Part shown: positions 9,079-17,254 of the stretch, piece after piece | Numbering within the stretch: position 1 is the stretch's first letter | Layout of the letters: the number at the start of each line of letters is the position of its first letter | Source of the DNA: Dactylosporangium sucinum | Lineage (GTDB): Bacteria; Actinomycetota; Actinomycetes; Mycobacteriales; Micromonosporaceae | Direction: 5' to 3' | Length of the DNA stretch: 61,338 nt | NCBI RefSeq assembly: GCF_014647515.1 | Contig: NZ_BMPI01000069.1 | Location: forward strand, 1 to 61,338 | Notes under the pieces: model-generated | Databases searched by the model: none | The model's input: the letters and a program-made list of their open reading frames with translations, nothing else | What the model was told of the DNA's origin: nothing | Program-made: the position numbers and the translations under genes

Positions 9079-11073
9079 GTGGCCAGTCCCACCTCCCTGA
9101 TGAAGCGGCTGCTCGTGGGCCGTCCGTTCCGCTCGGACCGGCTGAAACACACCCTGCTGCCCAAGCGCATCGCGCTGCCGGTGTTCGCGTCCGACGCGCT
9201 CTCCTCGGTCGCGTACGCGCCGGACGAGATCCTGCTGACGCTGTCGATCGCCGGCGCCTCGGCCTTTCTGATCTCGCCGTGGATCGGCGTCGCGGTCGCT
9301 GTGGTGATGCTCACAGTGGTCGCGAGCTATCGGCAGAACGTGCATGCCTACCCGTCGGGCGGCGGCGACTACGAGGTGGCGTCGGTCAATCTGGGCCCGC
9401 GCTTCGGTGTCGCGGTGGCGAGCGCGCTGCTCGTCGACTACGTGCTCACCGTGGCCGTGTCGACCGCCTCGGGCGTGGCCAACCTGGGCTCGGTCGTGCC
9501 GTGGGTCGCCACGCACAAGGTTGCCATCTCGATCATCGCGATCGCCATCCTGACCGCGATGAACCTCCGCGGCATCCGGGAGTCCGGCGCGGCCTTCGCC
9601 GTCCCGACCTACGGTTTCATGATCGTGATGATCGGCATGGTCGCGACCGGCTTCATCAAGATCTTCATCCTGGGCGACGACCTGCGCGCGCCGAGCGCCG
9701 GGCTGGTCATCCACGCCGAGGAGAGTCACATGACCGGGCTCGCCATGGCGTTCCTGCTCCTGCGGACCTTCTCCTCCGGCTGTGCGGCGCTCACCGGCGT
9801 CGAGGCCATCTCCAACGGCGTGCCGGCCTTCAAGGAGCCGAAGAGCAGGAACGCGGCGACCACGCTGCTGCTGCTCGGCACGATCTCGATCACCATGCTG
9901 CTCGGCATCATCATGCTGGCCCGCAAGACCGGCCTGCAGTTCGTGGAGAACCCCGACCAGATCGTCGGCGGCCCGTCGAACTACGTGCAGAAGACCGTCA
10001 CCACGCAGCTCGGCGAGACGGTGTTCGGCGCCGGATCGATCATGCTTTACGTGGTCGCGGTCATCACGGCGCTGATCCTGTTCCTCGCCGCCAACACGGC
10101 GTTCAACGGCTTCCCGGTGCTCGGCTCGATCCTCGCGCAGGATCGCTACCTGCCCCGCCAGCTGCACACGCGCGGCGACCGGCTGGCCTTCTCCAACGGG
10201 ATCATCCTGCTGGCACTGGCCGCCATGGTGCTGATCATCGGGTTCAACGGCGAGGTCACGCGGCTGATCCAGCTGTACATCGTGGGCGTCTTCGTCTCGT
10301 TCACGCTCTCCCAGGCGGGCATGATCCGGCACTGGAACCGGCTGCTGCGCACCGTCCGGGACAAGCAGACCCGCAACCGCATGATCCGGTCGCGCACGAT
10401 CAACATGATCGGCCTCACGCTGACCGGCGCCGTGCTCATCGTGGTGCTCGTCACCAAGTTCCTGCTGGGTGCGTATATCGCCATCATTGCGATGATCGTG
10501 ATCTATTTCCTGATGGTCGGCATCAAGAAGCACTACGACACGGTCGCGCGCGAGCTGACCCCGTCCGAGGACCGGCCGGTGCTGCCGGCCCGCAACCACG
10601 CGGTCGTGCTGGTCAGCAAGGTGCACCGGCCGACGCTGCGGGCCATCGCCTACGCGCAGGCCACCCGCCCCGACAGCCTCACCGCGCTGACCGTCAACGT
10701 CGACGACCACGACACCCGCAACCTGCAGGAAGAGTGGGAGCGCCGCGGGATTCCGGTGGCGCTGACCGTCATCGACAGCCCGTTCCGGGAGATCAACCGC
10801 CCCATCCTCGACTTCGTGCGCTCGAAGCGCCGTGACGCGCCGCGGGACGTGGTGACCGTCTTCATCCCGGAGTACGTGGTCGGCCGCTGGTGGGAGCATC
10901 TCCTGCACAACCAGAGCGCGCTGCGCCTCAAGGGCCGCCTGCTGTTCGAGCCCGGCGTGATGGTGACCAGCGTGCCGTGGCAGCTGAGCTCCATCGACGA
11001 CGTCGACATCGACAAGATGGACGCTACGCTGAGCCGCGGCCCGAAGCGCGGCCCGCGCTCGCTGTCGTCGTGA
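9079..11073 (+). CDS. APC-superfamily permease, KimA-like potassium importer
   Basis: A 664-residue membrane protein with about 12 helices and a roughly 150-residue cytoplasmic C-terminal domain. Databases would call it an amino-acid permease, but landmarks follow the proton-coupled potassium importer KimA (former B. subtilis YdaO), recalled from memory: SDALSSVAY (D39 and Y46, equivalent to KimA D36/Y43), SYRQNVHAYPSGGGDYEV, LLVDYVLTVAVSTASG, FSSGCAALTGVEAISNGVPAF and HNQSALRLKGRLLF near the C-terminus. The soluble tail would hold the c-di-AMP-responsive part in KimA. It is divergent from two TrkA/RCK genes, supporting a potassium role. Start is GTG 9079 (alternative ATG 9100). Substrate is inferred, not shown. 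Confidence 0.85.
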   Translation: MASPTSLMKRLLVGRPFRSDRLKHTLLPKRIALPVFASDALSSVAYAPDEILLTLSIAGASAFLISPWIGVAVAVVMLTVVASYRQNVHAYPSGGGDYEVASVNLGPRFGVAVASALLVDYVLTVAVSTASGVANLGSVVPWVATHKVAISIIAIAILTAMNLRGIRESGAAFAVPTYGFMIVMIGMVATGFIKIFILGDDLRAPSAGLVIHAEESHMTGLAMAFLLLRTFSSGCAALTGVEAISNGVPAFKEPKSRNAATTLLLLGTISITMLLGIIMLARKTGLQFVENPDQIVGGPSNYVQKTVTTQLGETVFGAGSIMLYVVAVITALILFLAANTAFNGFPVLGSILAQDRYLPRQLHTRGDRLAFSNGIILLALAAMVLIIGFNGEVTRLIQLYIVGVFVSFTLSQAGMIRHWNRLLRTVRDKQTRNRMIRSRTINMIGLTLTGAVLIVVLVTKFLLGAYIAIIAMIVIYFLMVGIKKHYDTVARELTPSEDRPVLPARNHAVVLVSKVHRPTLRAIAYAQATRPDSLTALTVNVDDHDTRNLQEEWERRGIPVALTVIDSPFREINRPILDFVRSKRRDAPRDVVTVFIPEYVVGRWWEHLLHNQSALRLKGRLLFEPGVMVTSVPWQLSSIDDVDIDKMDATLSRGPKRGPRSLSS

Positions 11074-12233
11074 CACTGATCGAGCTCGAGGTGGGCCCGG
11101 TCGCCCACGGCGGGCACTGCGTCGCCCGCCACGAGGGCCAGGTGGTCTTCGTGCGCCACGCGCTCCCCGGCGAGCGGGTGCTGGCCCGCGTGACCGACGA
11201 ACGCAAGGGCTTCCTGCGCGCTGACGCGGTGGAGGTGCTGCTGCCGTCACCGGACCGCGTCATCCCACCCTGCCCGTTCGCCGGCCCGTCCGCGTGCGGC
11301 GGCTGCGACTGGCAGCACGCCGACCCGGCCGCCCAGCGACGGCTGAAGCAACAGGTCCTCACGGAGCAGTTGGCCCGCCTGGCCGGCATTTCCGCGACGG
11401 TACCGGTGGAGCCGCTCCCCGGCGGCCCGCTGGGCTGGCGGACGCGGGTCCAGTACGCCGTCGGGGACGACGGGCGGCCCGGCTTCCACAAGCACCGCTC
11501 GTCGGAGGTGCTCCCGGTCGACCGCTGCCGCATCGCCCACCCGTCGGTGCAGGCCCTGCCGGTGCTGGCCGCCTCGTGGCCCCCGGGCTCGTCCGTCGAG
11601 GCCGTGGTCTCCTCGGAGGGTGACACGGCGGTGGTGCCCCGGGCCTCCCGGGCGGGCGGCGTCGCCGCGGCGGTCCCGAAGGTCCGCGAGACGCTGGGCG
11701 CCCACACCTGGCACCTGGACGCCACCGCGTTCTGGCAGGTCCACCCCCGGGCCGCGGCGGTGTTCACGGAGACGGTCCTGGAGATGCTGGCCCCGACCCC
11801 GTCGGACCGGGTCTGGGACCTGTACGGCGGCGCCGGCGTCTTCGCCTCCGTCCTCGCTCCCCACAGCGGCCCGGTGACGGTGGTGGAGTCCGACCGGCGG
11901 GCGGTGTCGGCGGGCCAGCGGGCGCTGCGCGAGGTGCCGAACGTCCGCTTCGCGCGGGGCGATGTGGCGACGGTGCTGGCCAACCCGCGTTGGCGCGCGG
12001 TGGACCTGGTCGTCCTGGACCCGCCGCGCTCCGGCGCCGGCAAGGCGGTGGTGGAGTCGATCGCGGCGCGCAGCCCGCGTGCGGTGGCGTACGTGGCCTG
12101 CGACCCCGCCGCCTTCGCCCGCGACGTCCGCACGTTCGCGGAGCGCGGCTACGGCTTGGCGAGGATGCGAGCCTTCGACAGCTTCCCGATGACCCACCAC
12201 TTCGAGACGATCGGCCTCCTCCTCCCGTCCTGA
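11070..12233 (+). CDS. Class I SAM-dependent RNA (uracil-5-)methyltransferase, TrmA/RlmD family
   Basis: A 387-residue enzyme methylating a uridine C5 in rRNA or tRNA. It has an N-terminal TRAM domain (LIELEVGPVAHGGHCVARH), then a Cys cluster CPFAGPSACGGC as in [4Fe-4S] RumA/RlmD proteins. The Rossmann SAM site is DLYGGAGVFA, the motif VVLDPPRSGAG follows, and the catalytic Cys lies in YVACDPAAFARDV. The general-base Glu is in FPMTHHFETIGLL at the C-terminus. GTG 11070 overlaps the permease stop (GTGA), so the genes are translationally coupled. It matches the Rv2689c position. Which RNA is modified is not evident. Confidence 0.92.
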   Translation: MTLIELEVGPVAHGGHCVARHEGQVVFVRHALPGERVLARVTDERKGFLRADAVEVLLPSPDRVIPPCPFAGPSACGGCDWQHADPAAQRRLKQQVLTEQLARLAGISATVPVEPLPGGPLGWRTRVQYAVGDDGRPGFHKHRSSEVLPVDRCRIAHPSVQALPVLAASWPPGSSVEAVVSSEGDTAVVPRASRAGGVAAAVPKVRETLGAHTWHLDATAFWQVHPRAAAVFTETVLEMLAPTPSDRVWDLYGGAGVFASVLAPHSGPVTVVESDRRAVSAGQRALREVPNVRFARGDVATVLANPRWRAVDLVVLDPPRSGAGKAVVESIAARSPRAVAYVACDPAAFARDVRTFAERGYGLARMRAFDSFPMTHHFETIGLLLPS

Positions 12234-12238
12234 CGGCT

Positions 12239-12297
12239 CATGATCAAGGGAAGGATTTGGCTGCCCCCAGGACAGCCAGATTCTTCCCTTGATCATG
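12239..12297. terminator. Long hairpin between convergent genes, likely bidirectional terminator
   Basis: CATGATCAAGGGAAGGATTT (start of the left arm, 12239-12263) pairs with 12273-12297 over 25 bp with two mismatches, closing a 9-nt loop (CCCCCAGGA). It starts 5 nt after the methyltransferase stop and lies before the convergent dxs stop at 12402. There is no U-tract, usual for GC-rich actinobacteria. Confidence 0.75.
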
Positions 12298-12301
12298 GAG
12301 C

Positions 12302-12388
12302 GAGGTCGCGGCCGCGTGGCCGGGCCGAGGGAGGTCGCGGCCGCGTGGCCGGGCCGAGGGAGGTCGCGGCCGCGTGGCCGGGGCCGGA
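12302..12388. repeat. 29-bp tandem repeat, three copies
   Basis: The unit begins GAGGTCGCGGCCGCGTGGCC and recurs at 12302, 12331 and 12360; the third copy diverges at its end. It contains a NotI-like GCGGCCGC core. It lies downstream of dxs, is outside any gene, and is not a multiple of three. Confidence 0.85.
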
Positions 12389-12401
12389 GTGGGGGGGGCG
12401 G

Positions 12402-14369
12402 TCAGCGGCGGGTGGCTCGGGTGCGGGTGCCCGACGTCGGGACCGACAGGGGCTGGTCGTCGAGGCCGCTCACCCACTCGGTCACCTGGCGGGCCACGTC
12501 CTGCGCGGTCAGGCCCAGGTCGGCCAGGATCTCGTTGCGGGAGCCGTGCGGGTGCCAGCCCTGCGGCACGCCCAGGTCGCGCAGCGGGACCCACACGTCG
12601 GCGTCGCGCAGGGACTTGGCGATCGCGTCGCCGACGCCGCCCGTGCGGATGCCGTCCTCGACCGTGACGACCAGGCGGTGGTCGCGGGCCAGGGCCACCA
12701 GCTCGACCGGCACCGGGCGGACCCAGCGCGGGTCGACGACCGTCACGCCGTAGCCCTGCTCGGCCAGCCGGGCCGCGGCGTCGACCGCCAGGTGGGCGAA
12801 GGCGCCGACGCTGACCAGCAGGACGTCCTTGCGGTCGTGCTCGGCGAGGACGTCGACGCCGCCGAGGCCGTCGACGCCGCCGACGCGGCGGAGGGCCGGG
12901 AGGTCGGCCGGGACGGCGCCCGTCGGGAAGCGGAGGATGGTCGGGCCGTCCTCGATGCCGACGGCCTCGCGCAGCTCCTCGCGGACGGTCTGGGCGTCGC
13001 GCGGGGCGGCCAGGCGCAGGCCGGGGACGATGCCGAAGACCGACATGTCCCAGATGCCGTAGTGCGACGGGCCGTCGGGGCCGGTGACGCCGGCGCGGTC
13101 GAGGACGAAGGTGACCGGGAGGCGGTGCATGGCCACGTCGAGCAGGACCTGGTCGAAGGCGCGGTTGAGGAACGTCGCGTAGACGGCCACGACCGGGTGC
13201 AGGCCGCCGATCGCCAGGCCGGCGGCCGAGGTGGCCGCGTGCTGCTCGGCGATGCCCACGTCGTAGGCGCGCTCGGGATACTTCTTCATGAGCTTCGCGA
13301 TGCCCGTCGGCTCGGCCATGGCGGCCGTGATGCCGACGACGTCGGCGCGCTCGTCGGCGATCGCGACCAGCTCGTCGGCGAAGACCGCGGTCCACTTGAG
13401 GGCGGCCGGGGCGAGCGGCTTGCCCGTCTCGATGTCGAAGGCGCTGCTGGGGCCGTGCAGGCAGTCGGCCTCGTCCTCCTCGGCCGGGCGGTAGCCGAAG
13501 CCCTTGCGGGTCACCGCGTGGACGATGACCGGGCCGCCGAAGCCCTTGGCCTTGCGCAGGGCCGACTCGACGGCCTCGCGGTCGTGGCCGTCGACCGGCC
13601 CGACATACTTGATCCCGAGGTCCTCGAACATCGCCTGCGGCGCGACCGCGTCCTTGATGCCCTTCTTGACCGCGTGGAGCACCTCGTAGAGCGGCGGGCC
13701 GACGAGCGGCGTGCGGCCCAGCGAGTCCTTGACGAGGTCGAGCACCTTCTCGTAGCTCGGGTTGAGCCGCAGGTTGGACAGGTGGTCGGCCAGGCCGCCG
13801 ATGGTGGGCGAGTAGGACCGGCCGTTGTCGTTGACGATGATCACCACCGGGTTCTTCGCGGCGGCGATGTTGTTGAGCGCCTCCCAGCACATGCCGCCGG
13901 TGAGCGCGCCGTCGCCGACGACCGCGACGACGTGCCGCGGCTCGCCGCGCAGCGCGAAGGCCTTCGACAGGCCGTCGGCATAGGACAGGGCGGTCGAGGC
14001 GTGCGAGTTCTCGATGAGGTCGTGGTCGCTCTCGGCCTGGCTCGGGTAGCCGGTGAGGCCCCCGCGCTGGCGGAGGAGGTCGAAGCCGTCCTGCCGGCCA
14101 GTGACGATCTTGTGGACGTAGGCCTGGTGGCCGGTGTCGAACAGGATGCGGTCCTTGGGCGAGTCGAACACGCGGTGCAGCGCGAGCGTCAGCTCCACGA
14201 CGCCGAGGTTGGGGCCCAGGTGGCCGCCCGTGCGGGAGACCTTGGCGACCAGGAAGTCGCGGATCTCCGCCGCCAGGACGTCGAGCTGCTCGGCGGTCAG
14301 ACCGCGGAGATCACCCGGCTCGCGGACCGTGCTCAGCAGGGAAGCGGCCTCGATCTCTTCTGCGCTCAT
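12402..14369 (-). CDS. dxs: 1-Deoxy-D-xylulose-5-phosphate synthase
   Basis: DXS condenses pyruvate and glyceraldehyde-3-phosphate to DXP using thiamine diphosphate, the first step of the MEP isoprenoid pathway. The 655-residue protein has the N-terminal HLGPNLGVVELTLALH and DTGHQAYVHK segments. The ThDP/Mg motif starts GDGALTGGM and ends near VNDN. The second half carries YDVGIAEQHA (catalytic Glu) and DRAGVTGPDGPSHYG. The C-terminal transketolase domain has VEDGIRTGGVGDAI. ATG 14369 is preferred because homologues begin near SAEEIEAASLL. It ends close to tandem repeats and a terminator. Dxs lies at the same place (Rv2682c) in mycobacteria. Confidence 0.98.
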   Translation of the reverse strand: MSAEEIEAASLLSTVREPGDLRGLTAEQLDVLAAEIRDFLVAKVSRTGGHLGPNLGVVELTLALHRVFDSPKDRILFDTGHQAYVHKIVTGRQDGFDLLRQRGGLTGYPSQAESDHDLIENSHASTALSYADGLSKAFALRGEPRHVVAVVGDGALTGGMCWEALNNIAAAKNPVVIIVNDNGRSYSPTIGGLADHLSNLRLNPSYEKVLDLVKDSLGRTPLVGPPLYEVLHAVKKGIKDAVAPQAMFEDLGIKYVGPVDGHDREAVESALRKAKGFGGPVIVHAVTRKGFGYRPAEEDEADCLHGPSSAFDIETGKPLAPAALKWTAVFADELVAIADERADVVGITAAMAEPTGIAKLMKKYPERAYDVGIAEQHAATSAAGLAIGGLHPVVAVYATFLNRAFDQVLLDVAMHRLPVTFVLDRAGVTGPDGPSHYGIWDMSVFGIVPGLRLAAPRDAQTVREELREAVGIEDGPTILRFPTGAVPADLPALRRVGGVDGLGGVDVLAEHDRKDVLLVSVGAFAHLAVDAAARLAEQGYGVTVVDPRWVRPVPVELVALARDHRLVVTVEDGIRTGGVGDAIAKSLRDADVWVPLRDLGVPQGWHPHGSRNEILADLGLTAQDVARQVTEWVSGLDDQPLSVPTSGTRTRATRR

Positions 14370-14448
14370 GCCCGCCGAGTCTAGTGGGACCCCGCGAGGG
14401 CGCATCCGGGGCGGACCAAATCTTGACCGCTTCCACACACTTCCTCAC

Positions 14449-15705
14449 TCACCGTCGCCGACCCGCGGCGGCGGCGAACCGGGCGGCGTCCTTGTCCTGC
14501 GTGAACTGGGACAACGCGGTGTCGATCTCGGTGCTCCAGGTGTTGTCGACGACCACCCCGTGGGTCATCGAGCCCACCACGCGGGTCCCCTCGTCCGCCC
14601 ACTCGGCCATCGCGGCCGCCAGATATCCGGTGTACTTCGACGAGTCGGCGTCCGTGCGTGCCGGAACGGACCCCTTCTGCGGGTTGAACGCGTCCTGCCC
14701 GCTGACCGAGCCGCACGTGACCAGCCATTTCTCGGCCGCGGGTCGGTGCGGGGCGCCCTTCGGCAGGGTGAACGAGTCGGACAGGAAGTTGTAGACGCGG
14801 CTCGACCCCGGGCTGGCCACCGCCCCGTAGCCGGTGGTGAACGTGAGCCCCTTGGTGCGCAGGTAGGCGTCCACCCAGTCGCCCATCAGGTTGTACACCG
14901 CGGTACCGGCCACGACGTGGTCGACGGCGGCCTGCCAGTCCCCGACCGCGGTCGCGGCGTCGGTGAGCGTGAGCACGTCGGTGAACAGGTGCAGCGCCTG
15001 CTGCACCTGCCCGCCGCCCCAGTCGGTGCCGCCGTTCCACAGCCCGGTGTACCCGTCCGGGCCGAGGGCGCCGAGCAGCACGTTCTCCAGCAGGTGCTTC
15101 TGCGTCCAGAGGGGACCGATGGACAGCGGGGTCAGGTTCCGCGACCGCAGCCCGTCCGCCTGGGCCAGGAACTCCGCCCAGGTCGCCGGTGGGGTCAGGC
15201 CCAGCCCGGCGAGCGTCTCCGGCCGGTACCACAGCAGGTTGGAGCGGTGGATGTTCACCGGCACCGAGTAGATCGCCCCGTCGAACGTGATCGCCTCGAC
15301 CAGGCCCGCCGGGAGCTTGGCGCGCCAGCCCTGCTGGTCGTAGAGGTACCGCAGATCCTCCACGTACCCGGCCGCGATGTCGGCGGCGAGCTCCTGGCCG
15401 GCGTGGATCTGGTACGAGTCCGGCGGGTCGTCGTTCTGCAACCGCGTCGCCAGCACCGAGCGGGCGACGGTCCCGGCCCCGCCGGCGACGGCCGCGTTGT
15501 CGAAGTCGACCCCGGGGTACTGCCGGCGAAAATCGGCGACGAGGGCCTCCAGCCCCTCCTTCTCGCCGGGTCCCGCCCACCACGAGAAGACCTCCACGCG
15601 GGTGTCGGTCGCGCCGGGGGCCGGCTCGCCGTCGGAGCAGGCCGAGCCGGCCGGCAGGCCCAGCAGCGCCAGGCCCGCCAGCACGCTCCGGCGGCTATGT
15701 CCCAT
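14449..15705 (-). CDS. Extracellular solute-binding protein, ABC sugar-type (orphan)
   Basis: A 418-residue family 1 solute-binding protein. A short signal peptide (MGHSRRSVLAGLALLGLPAG) ends at SAC, a plausible lipobox with Cys23 as anchor. The mature fold begins VEVFSWWAGPGEKEGLEAL, followed by PPDSYQIHAGQELAADIAAG and YSVPVNIHRSNLLWYRPETL, typical of maltose/oligosaccharide-binding lipoproteins. No permease or ATPase genes flank it, so it is an orphan binding component that may share a distant transporter or a common MsiK-type ATPase. It starts the dxs-fadBA accessory block. Sugar specificity is unknown. Confidence 0.9.
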   Translation of the reverse strand: MGHSRRSVLAGLALLGLPAGSACSDGEPAPGATDTRVEVFSWWAGPGEKEGLEALVADFRRQYPGVDFDNAAVAGGAGTVARSVLATRLQNDDPPDSYQIHAGQELAADIAAGYVEDLRYLYDQQGWRAKLPAGLVEAITFDGAIYSVPVNIHRSNLLWYRPETLAGLGLTPPATWAEFLAQADGLRSRNLTPLSIGPLWTQKHLLENVLLGALGPDGYTGLWNGGTDWGGGQVQQALHLFTDVLTLTDAATAVGDWQAAVDHVVAGTAVYNLMGDWVDAYLRTKGLTFTTGYGAVASPGSSRVYNFLSDSFTLPKGAPHRPAAEKWLVTCGSVSGQDAFNPQKGSVPARTDADSSKYTGYLAAAMAEWADEGTRVVGSMTHGVVVDNTWSTEIDTALSQFTQDKDAARFAAAAGRRR

Positions 15706-15723
15706 TCATGCAGTATCAACCCA

Positions 15724-16737
15724 TCAAGCGGGCGGGGCGCCCCACTCCGGCGACGCGGCCGGCGCCAGTTCGATCTCGCTCGCCAGCCGTGCCGTGCTCA
15801 GCCCGGGCTCGATGCGGCTGCGCATGTCCGCGTACGCGGTCAGGGTCAGCGGGGCGGTCAGCACCGAGCCGGCCGCCGAGAGCAGCGCCGAGATGACGGT
15901 GCCGATGATGATGCCGACCGTGAGCGCGCCGGTCAGCACCGGGCCCCTGGTCTCGAAGTTGGTGGTCGAGAGCGACTCCACGCCACCGAAGCCGAGCTGG
16001 ATCACCTGGGCGATGATGCCCGCGACGATCGCGACGCCGATGCCGATGCCCCACACCGTCGCCACGCGGGCGATCGAGGAGCCCAGGTCGCCGTGGAACA
16101 GCTGGAAGCACCGGCTGATCACGTTGGTGCGCTCGAACGTCACCACCACCGGCAGCACCAGGAACACCGCGATCATGTAGATGCCGGGCAGGATGCAGGC
16201 GCAGAAGCCGACGATCGTGATGAGGCCGGCCAGCAGCTGCCAGCCGATGAGCGGGAAGACCCGCTTGCCCGCCATCGCGAGCGAGCGGCCGATCTGCGGC
16301 TGGTAGCCGGAGGCGACCGAGACGGCGATGTGGTTGCTGGCGATCACGATCGCGAACTGGACCAGCAGGTTCACGAAGACGCCGAGCACGCTCAGGCCGA
16401 GCACCCCGAGCATGGGGCCGAAGTCGATCTCCGTGGTCGTCGTCGTGCCGGTGGTCTGCGGCAGTTGACTCTGCAGGTACACGAGGTACAGCGCCTGCGG
16501 CACCGAGACCAGGATCGTCACCACGACCCCGACCGCCTGCAGGGTCGCGAGCGGTTTCCAGGCCGTCTTGAGGATCGCGATGGTCCGCTGCCACCAACCG
16601 CCGTAGTTCGGGCTGATCAGCGGGTCGTACCCGGCCTGCTGCCCGAAGACCGGCACGGCGTATCCGCCGGTGGGCGCGGCCTGGTAGTAGACGGGGTACG
16701 GCTGCGGTTCGCCGGGCCCGGGCGGGGGCTGCGTCAT
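15724..16737 (-). CDS. Proline-rich multipass membrane protein
   Basis: A 337-residue protein with a Pro/Tyr/Gly-rich cytoplasmic N-terminus (about 45 residues, PPPGPGEPQPYPVYYQ) and about six transmembrane helices: VGVVVTILVSVPQALYLVYL near residue 68, then GVLGLSVLGVFVNLLVQFAI, a Cys-containing ITIVGFCACILPGIYM, and further helices near residues 225 and 270. The layout resembles the membrane domain of the glycerophosphodiester phosphodiesterase family without a catalytic domain. The next gene starts 18 nt after the orphan lipoprotein's upstream end, so they may be cotranscribed. Function unknown. Confidence 0.8.
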   Translation of the reverse strand: MTQPPPGPGEPQPYPVYYQAAPTGGYAVPVFGQQAGYDPLISPNYGGWWQRTIAILKTAWKPLATLQAVGVVVTILVSVPQALYLVYLQSQLPQTTGTTTTTEIDFGPMLGVLGLSVLGVFVNLLVQFAIVIASNHIAVSVASGYQPQIGRSLAMAGKRVFPLIGWQLLAGLITIVGFCACILPGIYMIAVFLVLPVVVTFERTNVISRCFQLFHGDLGSSIARVATVWGIGIGVAIVAGIIAQVIQLGFGGVESLSTTNFETRGPVLTGALTVGIIIGTVISALLSAAGSVLTAPLTLTAYADMRSRIEPGLSTARLASEIELAPAASPEWGAPPA

Positions 16738-16799
16738 GGTTCCTCCGTATCGCGGTCAGCGCCTCACGGCACGACCTACGACGATAAGGCCCACACGCA

Positions 16800-17117
16800 T
16801 CATCCCTGAACAGGCGGTGGGTCGATCATCGAGGAGTAGATGAGCGTCAGCACGAGCCCGGTCACCCACAGCGTCACGCACCACCGGATGCCGGCCTTGC
16901 CGCGCAGGTACTGCACCGCGACGACCGAGCCGGCCACCATCAGCGCCACGCCGACCGACCAGACGGTCCAGGCCGCGGTGCTGCGCTCGACCTCGCCGGA
17001 GTGTCCGATGCCGAGCGCCGCCCGGCCGAGCCCGAACACGAAGACGGCCGTGAACAGCACCACCGCCTGCGCGACCGACTTGCGAACGGCCCGCCACGGA
17101 TCCTTCGTCGCGGTCAT
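16800..17117 (-). CDS. Small membrane protein, three helices
   Basis: A 105-residue hypothetical protein with three predicted transmembrane helices (VVLFTAVFVFGLGRAALG about 20-37, VWSVGVALMVAGSVVAVQYL about 51-70, VTLWVTGLVLTLIYSSM about 81-97). The start ATG 17117 is set by GGAGG four to five nt upstream, which lies inside the end of a 55-bp repeat array. The frame stays open upstream through the repeats, so a longer product is possible, but its translation is low-complexity repeat. It lies downstream of aroD on the same strand. No family was recognised. Confidence 0.65.
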   Translation of the reverse strand: MTATKDPWRAVRKSVAQAVVLFTAVFVFGLGRAALGIGHSGEVERSTAAWTVWSVGVALMVAGSVVAVQYLRGKAGIRWCVTLWVTGLVLTLIYSSMIDPPPVQG

Positions 17118-17120
17118 GCG

Positions 17121-17248
17121 TCCTCCGCTTCGCTCCGGCCGCATGCCTTCCACACTGAGCCGATGATGACCGGCCTCCTCCGCTTCGCTCCGGCCGCATG
17201 CCTTCCACACTGAGCCGATGATGACCGGCCTCCTCCGCTTCGCTCCGG
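17121..17248. repeat. 55-bp tandem repeat upstream of a start codon
   Basis: Two full copies and an 18-bp partial third copy, starting at 17121, 17176 and 17231, with unit beginning TCCTCCGCTTCGCTCCGGCC and ending GATGATGACCGGCC. Read on the minus strand each unit carries GGAGCGAAGCGGAGGA, a strong Shine-Dalgarno-like sequence, and the last one serves the gene at 17117. A diverged array of the same family sits at 61271-61338, again directly upstream of a minus-strand start. Confidence 0.9.
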
Positions 17249-17254
17249 AACCGG

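Noticed and set aside
7266..10835. A 1189-codon open frame spanning the trkA genes and the permease
   Set aside because: It is antisense to the RCK genes and out of frame with the permease, and it reads through the repeat region; composition is that of a shadow frame.
17121..17248. A CRISPR array
   Set aside because: The units abut without spacers and the period is 55 bp; no cas genes are nearby.
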